Shown in pieces: positions 1 through 15,764 of a stretch of 64,000 nt of DNA. Origin of the DNA: Aspidapion aeneum. Its lineage: Eukaryota > Arthropoda > Insecta > Coleoptera > Brentidae. Location of the stretch: contig OY755042.1 of assembly GCA_963576565.1 (NCBI GenBank), positions 14,290,272-14,354,271 of the forward strand, read 5' to 3'. A model generated the notes under the pieces. It worked only from the letters and a program-made list of their open reading frames with translations, was not told where the DNA came from and did no database searches. Positions within the stretch are counted from its first letter, which is position 1; each line of letters starts with the position of its first letter. The position numbers and the translations under genes were made by a program.

Positions 1-242
1 CATTTTCGCATCCTAAGTTTTGGGTGAGCTGTTTGTATATAGCTTTATTTTATGTAAGTTTATTCATATCAAGTTGTTCATTGTTATTATTAATTTTTCC
101 TTTCATTTCAAAATTGCTATCAATGCAGATTTTTGTTCTGACCATCCTGTGATCTCTGCCTGTTGTATAGCTGTTTAGGACTGTAACATCTCTAACGATA
201 TTTTTATGAGTAGTTAGTATGTAATCAATTTCGTTTTTCGTT
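1..242 (-). pseudogene. RTE-type non-LTR retrotransposon endonuclease fragment
   Basis: On the minus strand this reads as the end of an apurinic-type endonuclease domain. It contains an NEIDYIL block followed about 25 residues later by TTGRDHRMVRTK, which corresponds to the family motif GSDHR(M/L)V that carries the catalytic Asp-His pair. The serine normally before DHR is Arg here. One in-frame stop lies just after the motif region (near position 50), and the fragment runs off the left window edge, so it is partial and decayed. Endonucleases of this type belong to RTE-like elements and cut the target DNA to prime reverse transcription. The homology was recognised by eye from these motifs. Confidence 0.7.
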
Positions 243-289
243 AATAAATTAGGGCTGAGCCTTATTAATTAATACATGGCAGGTCATAA

Positions 290-760
290 AAGGAAATTTC
301 GGACGTTTTGATTTTTTCGAATTTAATTTATTTATCAAATTTAGCCGCCTTACACACCCCAAAAAAATGCCAAATTTAATACACATCGGTTAATAAATGG
401 AAAAATCCGCCATTTTGAACTATCAATTTTAATTATTTTTAGGTTTAATTCAAAAATCAAAATCAGCGACCTTACACACCCCAAACTTTCAGTTTTAATA
501 CATGTTCATAAATCAGAAAGTTGTTCATTTTAAATCCGCCATTTTGAACTTTTTGTGAAAAAAAAAATATTAATTTGCATTGTTTCCTGAACTGAGCGGC
601 AAATTTGCCCAACAACAAACCCGGTCTACAGCTAATTGGGCCGGTGTTGAATTTGGTCGACGGCGCCCACACGAGTTGGCCCAATGGCAAATTAGCGGCG
701 ATAGTTGGCGGCGGCGATTTGTCCGATTCCCCCTGGTCACTATGCAAAGCGCAAAAAATT
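290..760 (-). repeat. Composite repeat copy 1: GC-rich head plus CCGCCATTTTG units
   Basis: Read on the minus strand, a GC-rich block (about 590-745) has repeated motifs such as GGGCCAACTCG and CGCCGCC. It is followed by AT-rich units (about 300-560), each carrying CCGCCATTTTG (in plus sense) and a phrase like TTACACACCCCAAA. The outer edge, GCATAGTGACCAGGGGGAAT read from the minus strand, matches the edge of the copy at 9165. No coding potential is credible. This is one of three copies in the window (others near 9165-10680 and 33690-34960). Confidence 0.65.
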
Positions 761-1055
761 TCCACCCCCTAAAATAATTTCCTAGATCCGCCCCTGTTAC
801 TACGAATGAGTATTTCGCTAGTGCACAGACACAGTGATTAGCACAACCACAACGAAGTGTGAAATAAATCGTTTAAACAACTCCCTATATATCCAAGAGA
901 ATTCCTTTATTTCTGGAAAACAAATTTTATTTTAACCCTTTATGAAAAACAAAAAACTAAAATCACAAACACACACACCAGTTATCGCTTATTGAGGAAC
1001 CCTTTAACTTCATAAATTAATACTATTTTGACCAACCGGGTGTTATGTTTTTGAT
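761..1055. other. No gene seen
   Basis: AT-rich sequence with a short CA-rich stretch near 970. Nothing else was recognised. Confidence 0.5.
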
Positions 1056-1378
1056 TAGTGTTGTAAAATTTCTAGAAATATATTATCGGAAATATTCCCG
1101 GAAATATTTTCTGAAACATTGGAAATATTGGAAATAAATGAAATACTAAAAAAATAAGAAAAAAGGGAATATTTTTTTATAAAATCATAACAAAACACCG
1201 TAAAACGCAGAAGGCTTATACATGAACACAAATCAGGAGTTATTCTTCAAACAAATATACAGAAATAAGCTCAAATTTTTACAACAAAAATCTCATTATT
1301 GACACACTACACTATTCACTAGTCTATCTTCACCGCTCTCATCAGCATCACACTTAATATCATCGTCTTGCCAGTCTA

Positions 1379-2573
1379 CGAGGTCTGGCTATTAAATAAC
1401 GAGACTGCGCGCCTAGATGGCGCCCTAGACGGGTGGGGTAAAAAAAACACTGCGTTGGGTATCTAGATAACTTGTCTATGCACGTCCCAAAACACGTTTC
1501 CGTCACTATTATAGTATTTGTGCAGTAGCGGTTTGAAACGAAAGTGCCGAAAACCATGTGTGTCGAAAAACAGGAGCAACATATCAATCTCAAATTTCTC
1601 GTGAAATTGAAAAAAACTCCGACTGAGGGTTATGAATTGCTGCAAGAGGACTATGGGGACAATTCTCTATCTCGTGTGCGTGTTTTTGAGGGGTGTAAGC
1701 GCTTTAGCGAGGGCCGAGAGACCACTGAATATGACCAGCGCCCAGGTTGCTCTGTGACTGTTTCAGCTACGGAAACAGTAACCAAAATCAACCAAATTGT
1801 GCGTGCAGATCGTTGAATGAGCATCTGGATGATTGCCGAGGATGTAAACGCCGATAAAGAAAATTTTACACGAGGAATTTTTTCAACGAGTCTGCTCAGA
1901 TTTCCTTAAAAGGTTAGAAGAAGATCCCGGACTGACTGAAAAACGTTATTACTTGCGACGAAACGTGGATTTTTCAATACGATGTTGAAACAAAGCGACA
2001 ATCGATCCATTGGAAGACGCCTGAATCGCCCAGAATCAAATAAGCAAGGAAGTCCAATTCAAAATTCAAGGCAAAGTTGATCGTTTTTTTCGACATTAAC
2101 GGTATCGTGATGACTGAATGGGTTCCAGAGGGTCAGACTGTCAACCAGACTTAATATTTGTCAGTTTTAGCAACACTGCGAGAACGAGATCGTAAAAAAC
2201 AGCCCGAGTTGTGGAAGAACAACTCGTGGATTTTGCATCAGGACAACTCACCTGCCCATAACGCACTTCCAGTGCTCGAACACCCGCCGTGCTCACCAGA
2301 TTTGGCACCGTGCGACTTTTTTTGTTTCCGAATTCTGCTTTGAAAGGGACCCGATTTGACTCGATGGAAGCGGTAAAGCAAAAAACGGCAGAGCTCATAA
2401 AGGCCCTCACGAAAGAAGACTTCCAGCACTGCTTCGATCAATGGAAAAAGCGTATGGAAAGGTGTTTGGCGAGGGGAGGGGAGTATATTGAAGGGGGGCA
2501 ATCGAATGTAGAATAATTTCTATAATTAAACCCCTTTTCGTAACCAGTCTCGTTATTTAATAGTCAGACCCCA
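1379..2573 (+). mobile_element. mariner transposon, 1195 bp, TA-flanked
   Basis: The terminal inverted repeats are about 27 bp: the left end begins CGAGGTCTGGCTATTAAATA, and the right end read in reverse begins TGGGGTCTGACTATTAAATA. TA dinucleotides at 1377-1378 and 2574-2575 form the target duplication. Length and TIR size fit Tc1/mariner-superfamily mariners. The element sits inside the hAT-like element 1056-2889 and so inserted after it. Confidence 0.9.
1556..2516 (+). pseudogene. mariner transposase, broken
   Basis: The N-terminal helix-turn-helix region is readable from the ATG at 1556 (CVEKQEQHINLKFLVKL, then a GRETTEYDQRPG stretch). Downstream pieces in shifted frames include CDETWIF (first catalytic Asp, about 1957), HQDNSPAH (second Asp, about 2242) and CSPDLAPCDFF (third Asp, about 2299), ending in a C-terminus with EYIEGG. 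Mariner transposases are D,D34D enzymes, but here only 18 residues separate the second and third Asp. About 16 residues of the catalytic core are therefore deleted. Several frameshifts and stops (for example at 1814) add to this. The copy cannot make active transposase. Confidence 0.85.
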
Positions 2574-2889
2574 TACCTACTTCCTCAAAAATTGCAATAG
2601 TATAGGAAATAAAAATTGTTCTATAAGCTTATTGCTTATAACGGCCTATCCTTAAATTACTTAACGCTCAAGGGGGGGAGGGGTGGTTTTGGCCTTGCGT
2701 TACACACAAGGTTATTCTAATGTGTTTTTTCTTGAAAATTCTGAATTTTTGCGTTGCGTAATTTAAGAACGATCCCTAAGGTTACAAAATATGAAAGATA
2801 ATATTTTTTTAAATATTTCCAATATTCCCAATATTTCCGATACTCCTTCGAAAATTTCCAATATTTCCATTTCCAAATTCACATCACTA

Positions 2890-4960
2890 TTTTTGACAAA
2901 TTGTTCATTTTATGCGATGGTCGACCAGCGAAAGTTTGTTAGCAGTACGTAAAAAGAAAATCCACAATCATCGACAGTTTTTTTAATAGAATGTTATTTT
3001 TGAAATATATAGCTTAGGAATAATAGAGTTCGTGTAGAGTGGAAAAAACATATTGCAAAAAAAAATTATCTCCTAAAAAAAAATCCGGTCTGAAAGGGTT
3101 AAGTTTGATTCAGTTAGGTCCAGGAAAAAACCATAGTTTTAATAGTTTCTCTGATACTCATGTTACTTGAGCTAAATACTGTTCATATCCATATGCGAGA
3201 AGGCATATTAATATTATATACCCACACATAAATAAGATACACAATGGCATTGTCCGAGACATATTTATAGCTCATTAGACCCCTTTGGAACCCGTGTGGT
3301 CGGACACATCTCTAATTGTGTTCGAATAAGGCCCTAATAACTGCACATAGCGACACTTACATCGAGTGAAAAATTTATTTATAATGATGAAATAAATACA
3401 GGATTAAGAAGATTTTAGTCACACTGGTCTAAAACAGCGTATCTGGATAATATTATTTTACAGTTTAAGATTTTAAATTTTATGCGTGTTTTTTTAGCAT
3501 CAAAACAACAAAATAACACAAGTTGTTGCTTAACAGCTGCCCCAACATTGGTGCAACAAATATAGCTAGCAATAATACTTTTGCTGCCTGTTGCCCTAAT
3601 GTTCCTAAAATTTATTTAAAACATTGAGGCAACTTAAAGTTGTATTCCATGAAAGCATCAGGGCAAGTGTTTTTAGCTTTCTTCTAAAAAACCACTAAAA
3701 GGCAACTTTTTTGTTTGAAAATGCACATTTATGACCAAGAGGAATATATCTAAAAATGAATGATTCCCGATACAAATTAGATTATAGTGTAGGTATGTTG
3801 TACAATTTGGACTTTGGCAAACTTACCCCATGAAATTTTGTTGCGAAGACAAGTTTATTGATAAAACCTGGCTTGATACCTCATCAGAGGCCATCCTTGA
3901 ACATTTTGAGTTTTTGACGTTTAACGTTTAAAATATTTTTAGGTTATTCTTTTATTGGTATAATTATCTCTAAAACAAAAACAACAATTTTTCGTGGCTA
4001 AGCGGGCATAGAAAGATTTTGTTTATCTTGTATTTTTCCGTGGGCAGCTCGAAAGCTGTAACATTTTTGATTTTTATTCTACAGCATTTTGAAAAGTCCG
4101 ACAACTATACAGTGTACTTACATTTAGATTTTAGCAAATTTTAACAAAGAAAATCAGCATTGCCATTCCTGTTGATCTTTATCGCACTTAGTACCTACTC
4201 ACACCCCAAGTAATATAGAATCCCAGAACAGTATAAACATAAAATTTTTGGAAAACAGACAAATTAAGAAAAAAGAACACCAAAAAAAGTTTCATTAGTA
4301 TGAATCATTTCCATTGCTTTGTCAGTCTGCCGCATGTAGGTAAAAAAAAAGAGTAGATCGTCCGCCAGCAAGGCTGTTCATATTTTTTGTATCTCAAATG
4401 AGGTTTAGCTTATAATTCTGCTGCATTTTGAAATGGGCGACAAATTTACAGTTGTTTAGCAACTATGTCAGTTATATTTCACTAAAATTTGCTAAAAGGG
4501 CAGTTATTTAACAGTAATCAAATTTTAAATTATTTTAATTCTTTTTGTTTGTAAAAGTAGGCAAATTAGATATTTTAGTTAAAGTGGCCATACAAAATGG
4601 TTGCCCCAATATTTTTAGTGCAGAAAATACCGGTGAAAGACATTCATGCTGATTGCCAGCAAAAATGGCGTTGCCCTAATGTTTTAGTAGAAAAAATTTT
4701 GCTATAAAAGCTAAATTGCACATTTTGTGATCGGAAACGTCGACTTGATATTTAAGGGTGCATTTTATAGGTACACTAAAATCGTAAATTAATAAAATAA
4801 ATGCAGAAAAATTTATTTAAAATTTTTCTTCCACTAATAAAATTGATGAAATTTTTCAAATACTGCTGAAATACTAAGAGAACTTTAATATCTTAAAAAC
4901 AAATCGACAAGTTTTTAAAATGTTTATAGAGGTATGACTGATACAATTGTGTGAAACCCA
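2890..4960. other. AT-rich intergenic, no gene recognised
   Basis: Long AT-rich stretch with no plausible frame. GTTGCCCTAATGTT occurs near 3589 and again near 4671, so part may be an old dispersed repeat. I found no terminal repeats. Confidence 0.5.
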
Positions 4961-4975
4961 CAATCTAAAAATAAA

Positions 4976-7213
4976 TAATTGTTTTTTAAACATAAGGATA
5001 TTCATCGGTATACCTGGATTCAGCCAACAAGAAATCTTAGATCAATCATTGATTATGCTATAGGTGGACAACACTCGAAACTAAAGTGGTATGCTGTGCG
5101 AACACTTCGTGGTGCTACCTGTGGATCTGACCACCATCTGGTAAAAGCAAAAATATTATTCCCTGTAAGAAAAACAAATAGAGACGAAAGTATTGGAGAA
5201 AGTGAAAACCTAGAGTGTATCGAAGAAAATCAAAATACAACTTTAGAAGTCTAGCAATCGAAAGTACGCACAGATTGTATCAGAAACGATTAGATGAAAA
5301 ATTATTAAACACACAGCATTCATTTGAAGAGATATATAAAAACATAGTAAAAAGCTTGAAGGAAGCAAGCAAAGAAGCTGTTGGATACCAAGATAATAGA
5401 AACAACAATAAGATGTGGTGTACGGAGGAAATACAGGAAACGGTCAAGGAGAAAAAACGCACATACTTGAAATGGCGCAGTACTAAAGAGCAAAAAGACC
5501 TAGAAATCTACAGGGATACCAGAAGACAGCTAAGAAATTTGATACGCACAGAAAATAATGAAATGTTCGAGCGCAAATGCCACGATATTAATACACACGT
5601 AGGACGTAGGCAGAGTTCTGAAGTATGGAAATTCATCTCTACAGTAAAAAACCCAACAAAATGAAAAGTAAACATCCAGATCATCAAACCAGAACAATGG
5701 ACAGAACACTATAAGAGACTGCTGCAGGAGACAAGACCCGAATATCTGGCAGCCTCTCCGAGGAGAGACATAGAAGTAGATGGAGAGGAAGTAATCATCG
5801 AAAAAGAAATGATAAAAAATAGTATTAAAAAGCTTAAATCCGGAAAAGCTAGCGGACCTGGGGAAATATATGATAAAATGCTCAAATATGGATCAGAGAA
5901 ACTACTCAAAAATCTCACATATATTATTAATCAATGTATAAACGGACATCCAGTACCTGTACAATTACAGAGGAATTTCAGTAACCAGTACTCTAATTAG
6001 ATTGTACGGTAGGATTCTTAGAGATCTAATAGAGAATGATTTTCATGAACAAGAAGAAGAAGAGCAGAGTGGGTTTTGTGCAGGCAGATCTTGTAGTGAT
6101 AATGTTTTTTGTCTTAAACAAGTAATTGAGAAAAGGAGCGCCAGAAATATCGAGACTCATGTTACCTTTGTGGACCTACAAAAACATATGAGACTAATAT
6201 CAAGCATACCTACATAAAAGCGATAAAAGAACTATACAAAGGGTCAAAATCTAAAATTAAAATTGGAAATCGACTTTCAAAAGAATTCCTGGTAACGAAA
6301 GGCTTAAGACAGGGATGTTGTATCTCTCCAACTCTTTTTAAAATATATATCGCAGTAGCTCTAAAAAACTGGAAACGCAAAGTACACGTCATGGGAATAC
6401 AACTTAACGACCGATTTACCATATACACACTACAGTTTGCTGACGACCAAGTAATTGTAGCTAATGATAAAGAAGACATGGAGTATATGATGAGAAAGTT
6501 AACGGAAGAATACGAAGTGGGGGTTAACAGTGAACGTGGGCAAGACACAGTACCTATGTATTGGAAATGAATCAAGTGAATTACAACTAGAAAATGGACA
6601 AACAACACCTCCATGCAATGAGTATGTATACTTGGGTGTCACATTTGATAAGACAGGAACAGACTGTAAAGAACTGGAAAAAAGAATAGTAAAAGCAAAA
6701 AAGGTTATTGGTTGTCTTAACAGTATTTTATGGAGCAGAGAGATAAAAAAGAATGTAAAATTTAACATATATGAAACAATGGTGAAAAGCACGCTGTTGT
6801 ATAGAATAGAGACTTGTCGTGTAACAGAAAAATACAATGCAAAAACGGAAAGTGTCGAAATGGATGCAATAAGAAGATCAATGAGAATATCTAGAACAGA
6901 TCATATAAGAAATGAGATCATAAGAGAAAGAATGGGAATCGAGGGAAGCAAAACGGATGACATCACTAAAAGGCAACTGATATGGTACGGCCATGTACAA
7001 CAGATGAGCGACTAAAGATTACCAAAGCAGGTCCTAGAATGGCAACCAATAGGGCGCAGAAAAAGAGGGCGTCCTAAACTGGAATGGCAACAGTCAATCC
7101 AAAGATCAATGAGTCAAAAAACCTGACAGAAGATGACTGTCAGAATCGAAGAAGGTAGAGAATAGGCGTCGGACAACGTAGGAAAACGTTCTAAACCGAC
7201 ATAGTAGTAGTAT
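4976..7213 (+). pseudogene. RTE-like non-LTR retrotransposon (endonuclease-RT), decayed
   Basis: Collinear fragments of one polyprotein are seen: the end of the endonuclease domain (KDIHRYTW, SIIDYAI, CGSDHHLVKAK at about 5123); a linker; RT fingers (KSGKASGPGE at about 5830, SGFCAGRSCSDN at about 6068, THVTFVDL); RT palm (KGLRQGCCISPTLF and LQFADDQVIVA, the FADD box at 6436-6447); thumb and C-terminus (RQLIWYGHVQ, then RRKRGRPKLEW). The copy is 5'-truncated before the endonuclease. It has stops at 5662 and 5998, a deletion where the first RT catalytic Asp region should continue (about 6182), and later frameshifts. It ends in a (TAG)n tail at 7201-7213. A second copy's 3' end lies at 50587-51069 on the minus strand. 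Clade assignment to RTE is by motif and tail type. Confidence 0.85.
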
Positions 7214-8421
7214 AGAGGTATGGAACATCTTTTTTAATAGTTAACCCTAAGAGCGCTCTCTTTTAATATTCGTGATATAACTTTTTCATTTTATATTATT
7301 TTTCCGAAAATATTTAGCCCGCGGTGCCTTTTTTTGCATTATTTTATTTTTAAGAATTTTTTCTGGGGGGTACGGGACATGTACCCTCGAATTTACCAGT
7401 GCCTAACTATAGTTTTATCTGCCTCGTTTCATTTATTTTTGGGTCTTTCCAACTCGGCCAATGAGAGGACGACTCATAATTGCTCAAACATTTTTAGCTT
7501 CATTGGGAGGACGAGAATGTTTAACATGAGAACTAGGCAGATTAATAAGGTTTGGGGGATTAAATTAATTTCTTATATCTTAAGTGTTTCAATAAAGAGT
7601 GTGAATAAAAATAGTAACCAGCACATGTTTTATTAGCTGATTTTTGCCAACTGTAACAACTAGAAAATTAATCGTAAAAAGAAAATAAAAACAATGCTAA
7701 AAATTTTCTGGCTAAAGCTCAAAAATTGTTTCCATACGAGTAAACATTTTTAGGGTTCCTCATTCCATTCTCTAAATGTCACGTACGGCGTTTTGGCTTG
7801 TAGAGCGATTTGTGTAGTATGATAAATGTGTGGTAGACCAGACTGGATTGGACTTAAGTAATTGATTAGTGGTTTCATTCTCATATGGCGGATTTAAGCT
7901 CATTCGAATATAAACTTTATGTGAAGTGTGAATGTTTATGTGAATTTATAGGCATAAAATTAGTAGAGATAAAAGTATAACGCTGATATATTATTTAAAT
8001 GAACACAGTAGGCTGGCTGCCAAAATCAAAGGTATAAGGTATTTTTGTAAGACGAATTTAAAAACATGTTATATTGAAAATTGAAAATAACCCCCCGAAA
8101 TATTTTATTCTTACTTCGTTGCAGCTAGTGACCTTTTTGCTAGTCGAATTAAGATGCAAGTTTACCAAAAGGTTTTAAGTTTAATACTACTTTACAATAG
8201 CCTTGATAATAAATTGTAATGTAGATAAATGTTTAACTTGCTAAACTTAGAATAATATCTAATAATTTCCGATTGAGCCAATTTCACCGAGAAAATCTAA
8301 TAATGTAGGAAACTTTTTGATAGATAGAAATCACGTCATATCCAGAAAAGATTTGTGAAGTGGTTCGAAATACAAAACAGATGTTCAAACTTATAACACC
8401 CCAATATTAATTAATTATATA
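7214..8421. other. AT-rich intergenic, no gene recognised
   Basis: No credible coding frame, terminal repeat or RNA gene was recognised. The open frame at 7334-7636 shows no family motif and looks like chance. Confidence 0.5.
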
Positions 8422-8606
8422 CAGTCGAACCTCTCTAACTCGAACCTCTATAACTCGAACCTCTCTATAACTCGAACCTTTTAAGTGGTCCCTGCTCTTT
8501 TTATATGTATTATAACAAGTTTAATTCGAATTTCTATAACTCGAACTCTCCATAACTCGAACTGTTTTGGTTGTCCCTTTGAGTTCGAGTTATAGAGGTT
8601 CGACTG
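8422..8606. mobile_element. 185-bp pogo/Tc1-type MITE
   Basis: The termini are perfect inverted repeats over CAGTCGAACCTCT and continue with one or two mismatches through TAACTCGAAC. TA dinucleotides flank both ends (8420-8421 and 8607-8608). The interior repeats the phrase TATAACTCGAAC several times. The CAGTCG terminus and TA target resemble pogo/Tigger-type MITEs. No coding capacity. Confidence 0.85.
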
Positions 8607-9164
8607 TATATAGTTTAAAAAAATTATTTTATTTTTGGAAGGCCTTTGGCAAAGTTAAGAAACTTTGAAATTACATGCCTACTAAAAATTAATCAAGACC
8701 AATAGCTTCCCACAGGAATAAATATGAGACATACATACTCTTTCTGCTGTATCGAATGTATATATTTAGTTAAACATCGAACTTTTATCACTCGAGAGTA
8801 TTTATTGTAAACTGACACTTTTTAGATAGTAACTGTCTGAGAGCTTTGATCGGCTACTAGACAAAGCGCGAGGACAGCACTGGGCGCTAGTGAACAGACT
8901 GAATTAAATGTTAAAGAGGAACTCACGAACCACCATGCTATCCAATTCTTATTGCGACAATGCTATAGGAGAGAAGTTGTGGAGCAGAGAGAGGAACCTT
9001 CAGGAGAGCCCAAATTCATGATAATACTTTCAAATGGACAGTAGCGCCTATTCTTGATTTTTTGGGAAATTTTATTCCCTTCCCTTGAATACACACTCTC
9101 GTTGCTCCACGCATGTAAAGCATGGGAATTTCATTTGAGAGGGAAAATTTGTCCCGTTTTGCAT
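8607..9164. other. No gene recognised
   Basis: AT-rich sequence leading into the composite repeat. Nothing with motif support was seen. Confidence 0.45.
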
Positions 9165-10680
9165 AGTGACCAGGGGGAATCAAACAATTCGCCGCCGCCT
9201 AGTCACCGCGGCTAATTTTTACCGGGTCAACTCGCTGTCGACCCGATTTGTCACCGGGTCAACTCGGCGACATGACAATTCGCCACCAGCCACCGAAGTT
9301 TAAGTTTACAATTTTGACAAATGTTTAGATTTCCGGTAACAATGGAATTTAATATTTTATTGTCACAAAAAAATTTAAAATGACGGATAAAAAGTTTCGG
9401 AGTGTTTAAGGTCGCTAATTTTGACTTGAAAATAATTGAAATGGTGAGTTCAAAATGACGGATATTTCCATTTATGAATCGATAATTATTAAATTTGGCA
9501 CTTTGGAGTGGCCGCTGAATTTAATAATTAAACTAAATTTGAAAAAAGTTAAAATGGCGGAAATTTCCATTTATGAGCCGACATGTATTAATTTTGAAGT
9601 TTTGGGGTAACTATTGTGACTTTATGATTTACGACATTAATGAGAATGAGAAATCTTTAAATTAATCTTGACGGAACATACATCAAGCGAGGATGGAAAG
9701 AGGAAACAGCATTTCAGGTCCTGAAACAATTTGAGAGGTATAAATGTGTGAACAGAGGTGTATCTGAGATCAAAAAAGGGAGTTGGTTTATAAATGGAAA
9801 AGTTTATGGAAAAGTTTACCATTTTGGATCAATTTGATTTTCCTAGGTTTATTCAAAAATCATAATCAGCAACCTTTCACACTTCCAAATTTAATACATA
9901 TCCAAAGAAATTCAACCTTTAGTTGAATGTTTTTGTACATATCGGTTAATAAAAGGAAAAGTCCGCCAAAAATCAGAATTAGTAACCTTAGATATCTTAA
10001 AGTTCCCAATTTAATATCTACATATCGGTTCATGAAAAAATTAAAATGGCGGAAATTTCCATTTATGAGCCGACATGTATTAATTTTGAAGTTTTGGGGT
10101 GACTATTGTAACTTTATAATTTAGGAGATTAAGGACTGACAAATCTTTAAACTTGATGGAACGTACCCCAAGCGAGGATGGAAAGTGAAAACAGCATTTC
10201 AGGTCCTGAAACAATTTGAGAGGTATAAATTTGTAAACAGCGGTGTATCCGAGATCAAGAAAATGGAGTTGGTATATAAATGGAAAAGATTACAATATCG
10301 GTTAATAAAATGAAAAGTGCGTCAAAAATCAGAATTAGTAAACTTAGATATCTTAAAGTTCCCAATTTAATATCTACATATCGGTACGTGAATGAAAAAA
10401 TCCGCCATTTTGGATCTGCTATTTTGACTTTTATTTTAAGTATAATTCAAAAATCATAACTAGCGATCTTCAACTGCAATTACATTGTATTTTTACATGT
10501 TACGTTACAAATAAATAAATAAACACCCCGAGTTCTAAATTTGATATATACCGGTTTATAAGTGGAAAATTCCACCATTTTGGAATCGCGATTTTGATTT
10601 TTTTTGGGTTTAAGCCAAAAATTGTATTACGTAGCCTTAAGATCGTGTTGTTTTAAATTTGAGACAAATCGATTTATAAA
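9165..10680 (+). repeat. Composite repeat copy 2: GC-rich head plus CCGCCATTTTG units
   Basis: The GC-rich head (about 9165-9300) starts after GCATAGTGACCAGGGGGAAT and contains CGCCGCC and repeats of CCGGGTCAACTCG. The body contains AAAATGGCGG in one orientation (about 9380-10060) and CCGCCATTTTGG in the other (about 10410-10590), so it is a partial foldback. Within it, a ~494-bp segment is duplicated (units begin near 9549 and 10043). Each unit holds a short open stretch (about 9669 and 10153) that translates alike. Confidence 0.65.
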
Positions 10681-10737
10681 TAAAAATACTCTGCCAATCT
10701 ATGGGCCCCTAAGCTCACACTAGGTACTATAGTTATA

Positions 10738-10910
10738 CAGTGACGCACCCAGGAATATGTCTTGGGGGAGGTCCGAGGACTCTTGGGCGGGGGGGGCCGA
10801 AGCCTCATGATGTCGAATTTTAAGCTATTCTTTGTGTTTTTTCATGAAATATGTCGAAAATATGTAAAAAAATCTAAGGCTTGGTGGGGGGGGGGGGCGG
10901 GCCCCAAGGC
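10738..10910 (+). mobile_element. Truncated G-run MITE (CAGTGACGCACCCAGG end)
   Basis: Only the left terminus is recognisable (CAGTGACGCACCCAGGAATA); it matches the left end of the complete copy at 22472. G-runs and the phrase CTAAGGCTTGG follow as in that copy. The right terminal repeat is missing. Confidence 0.6.
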
Positions 10911-11166
10911 CACCCTTTTTTTAAAATAAACTAAAATTCATTTTTTTTTAACTCCAAAGTTAATTACCTTTCGTTTGATAATACACACGCCATATTTTTA
11001 CATAAACTCTAATTTTTGAAATCTACCCCCACCCTTTAATTTGGCTAACGTTCGGTGGATTTTGTTCATTTTTAAATGGGACCATCACGGCCCAAGACCC
11101 AGCCTTAGTACTAAATTTCATTCAAATCGGACAAGCGGTTTTTGTGAGTTATGCGGGTTGGTCGTT

Positions 11167-15040
<3,874 letters not shown>

Positions 15041-15177
15041 GGCGAAACAAAAAAGTTTCAAAATCATCTGAAACGCAAAGATATATAAAAATTTTTGAAA
15101 TCGGAGCAACTTTTTTTTTCTCGAAAAAATTAGGGTCACCATAGCTCACATTACTGTATAGTAGTAGTGTGAGCTAA

Positions 15178-15764
15178 AAACTCCACCAATCTCCAATCGC
15201 CATTTTGAATTGTTTGTATTCAAACTCTATACACCTCTCTAATATAAAATATGTAGCTAATCGGAAAGTAGTTGAAAAAGTCGGTGGCAGCGAATTGTCC
15301 GAGAGCTTGACCAGAAGGTATATTCGGTGTGTCAAAACTAATCTTATTCTTGGATGTGGATTACCGATAACCCCCCCCCCCCCCGCCCTAGATCCGTGCC
15401 TCTGTAAAGCAATGTAAGCACATCTGAGTGATCGATGCATGTCATGCCACTATCTTTCCCTTTAATGACACCATCCTTAATGGAAATTGTTGGTTTTTAT
15501 TACTAACACTGAACTAGTAGAACCACTTCAATGAAAACTAATACCACCTGTCTTAATATGGAGAGGAATTAACTGCGTCGACCAATCAGGTGTGCTTATT
15601 TGCATTGCCGTGCATACGTGGACAATCAGAGCGTGTACTCGAAAGACAGGAATACAATTTCCCCGAAAATCAAGAATAGCACCCCTTAAATTAACTGTTT
15701 AGAAAACTTTTTTGCGATCAGTCTCATGTTGACATCCAACCTAAAACTTCGGAATCCAATTTTT
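15178..15764. other. No gene recognised; C-run at about 15369-15384
   Basis: AT-rich flank with a homopolymer C tract followed by CCTAGATCCGTGCC. This resembles the degraded end of a G-run MITE like those at 38831 and 44494. Confidence 0.4.

Larger units (their letters stand above)
1056..2889. mobile_element. hAT-like non-autonomous element (host of a mariner insertion)
   Basis: The two ends are inverted: TAGTGTTGTAAA at the left and TCACTA at the right, each followed inwards by runs built from GGAAATATT. The inverted similarity continues for roughly 80 bp with mismatches. The flanks are TTTTTGAT (1048-1055) and TTTTTGAC (2890-2897), an 8-bp target duplication with one difference, as expected for hAT elements. 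Without the mariner the element is about 640 bp and has no transposase, so it is a MITE-like derivative. A smaller inverted pair (about 2649-2666 and 2753-2775) lies in its right half. Confidence 0.65.

Noticed and set aside
472..777. 97- and 65-codon frames on opposite strands
   Set aside because: Both fall in the GC-rich head of the composite repeat; no motif.
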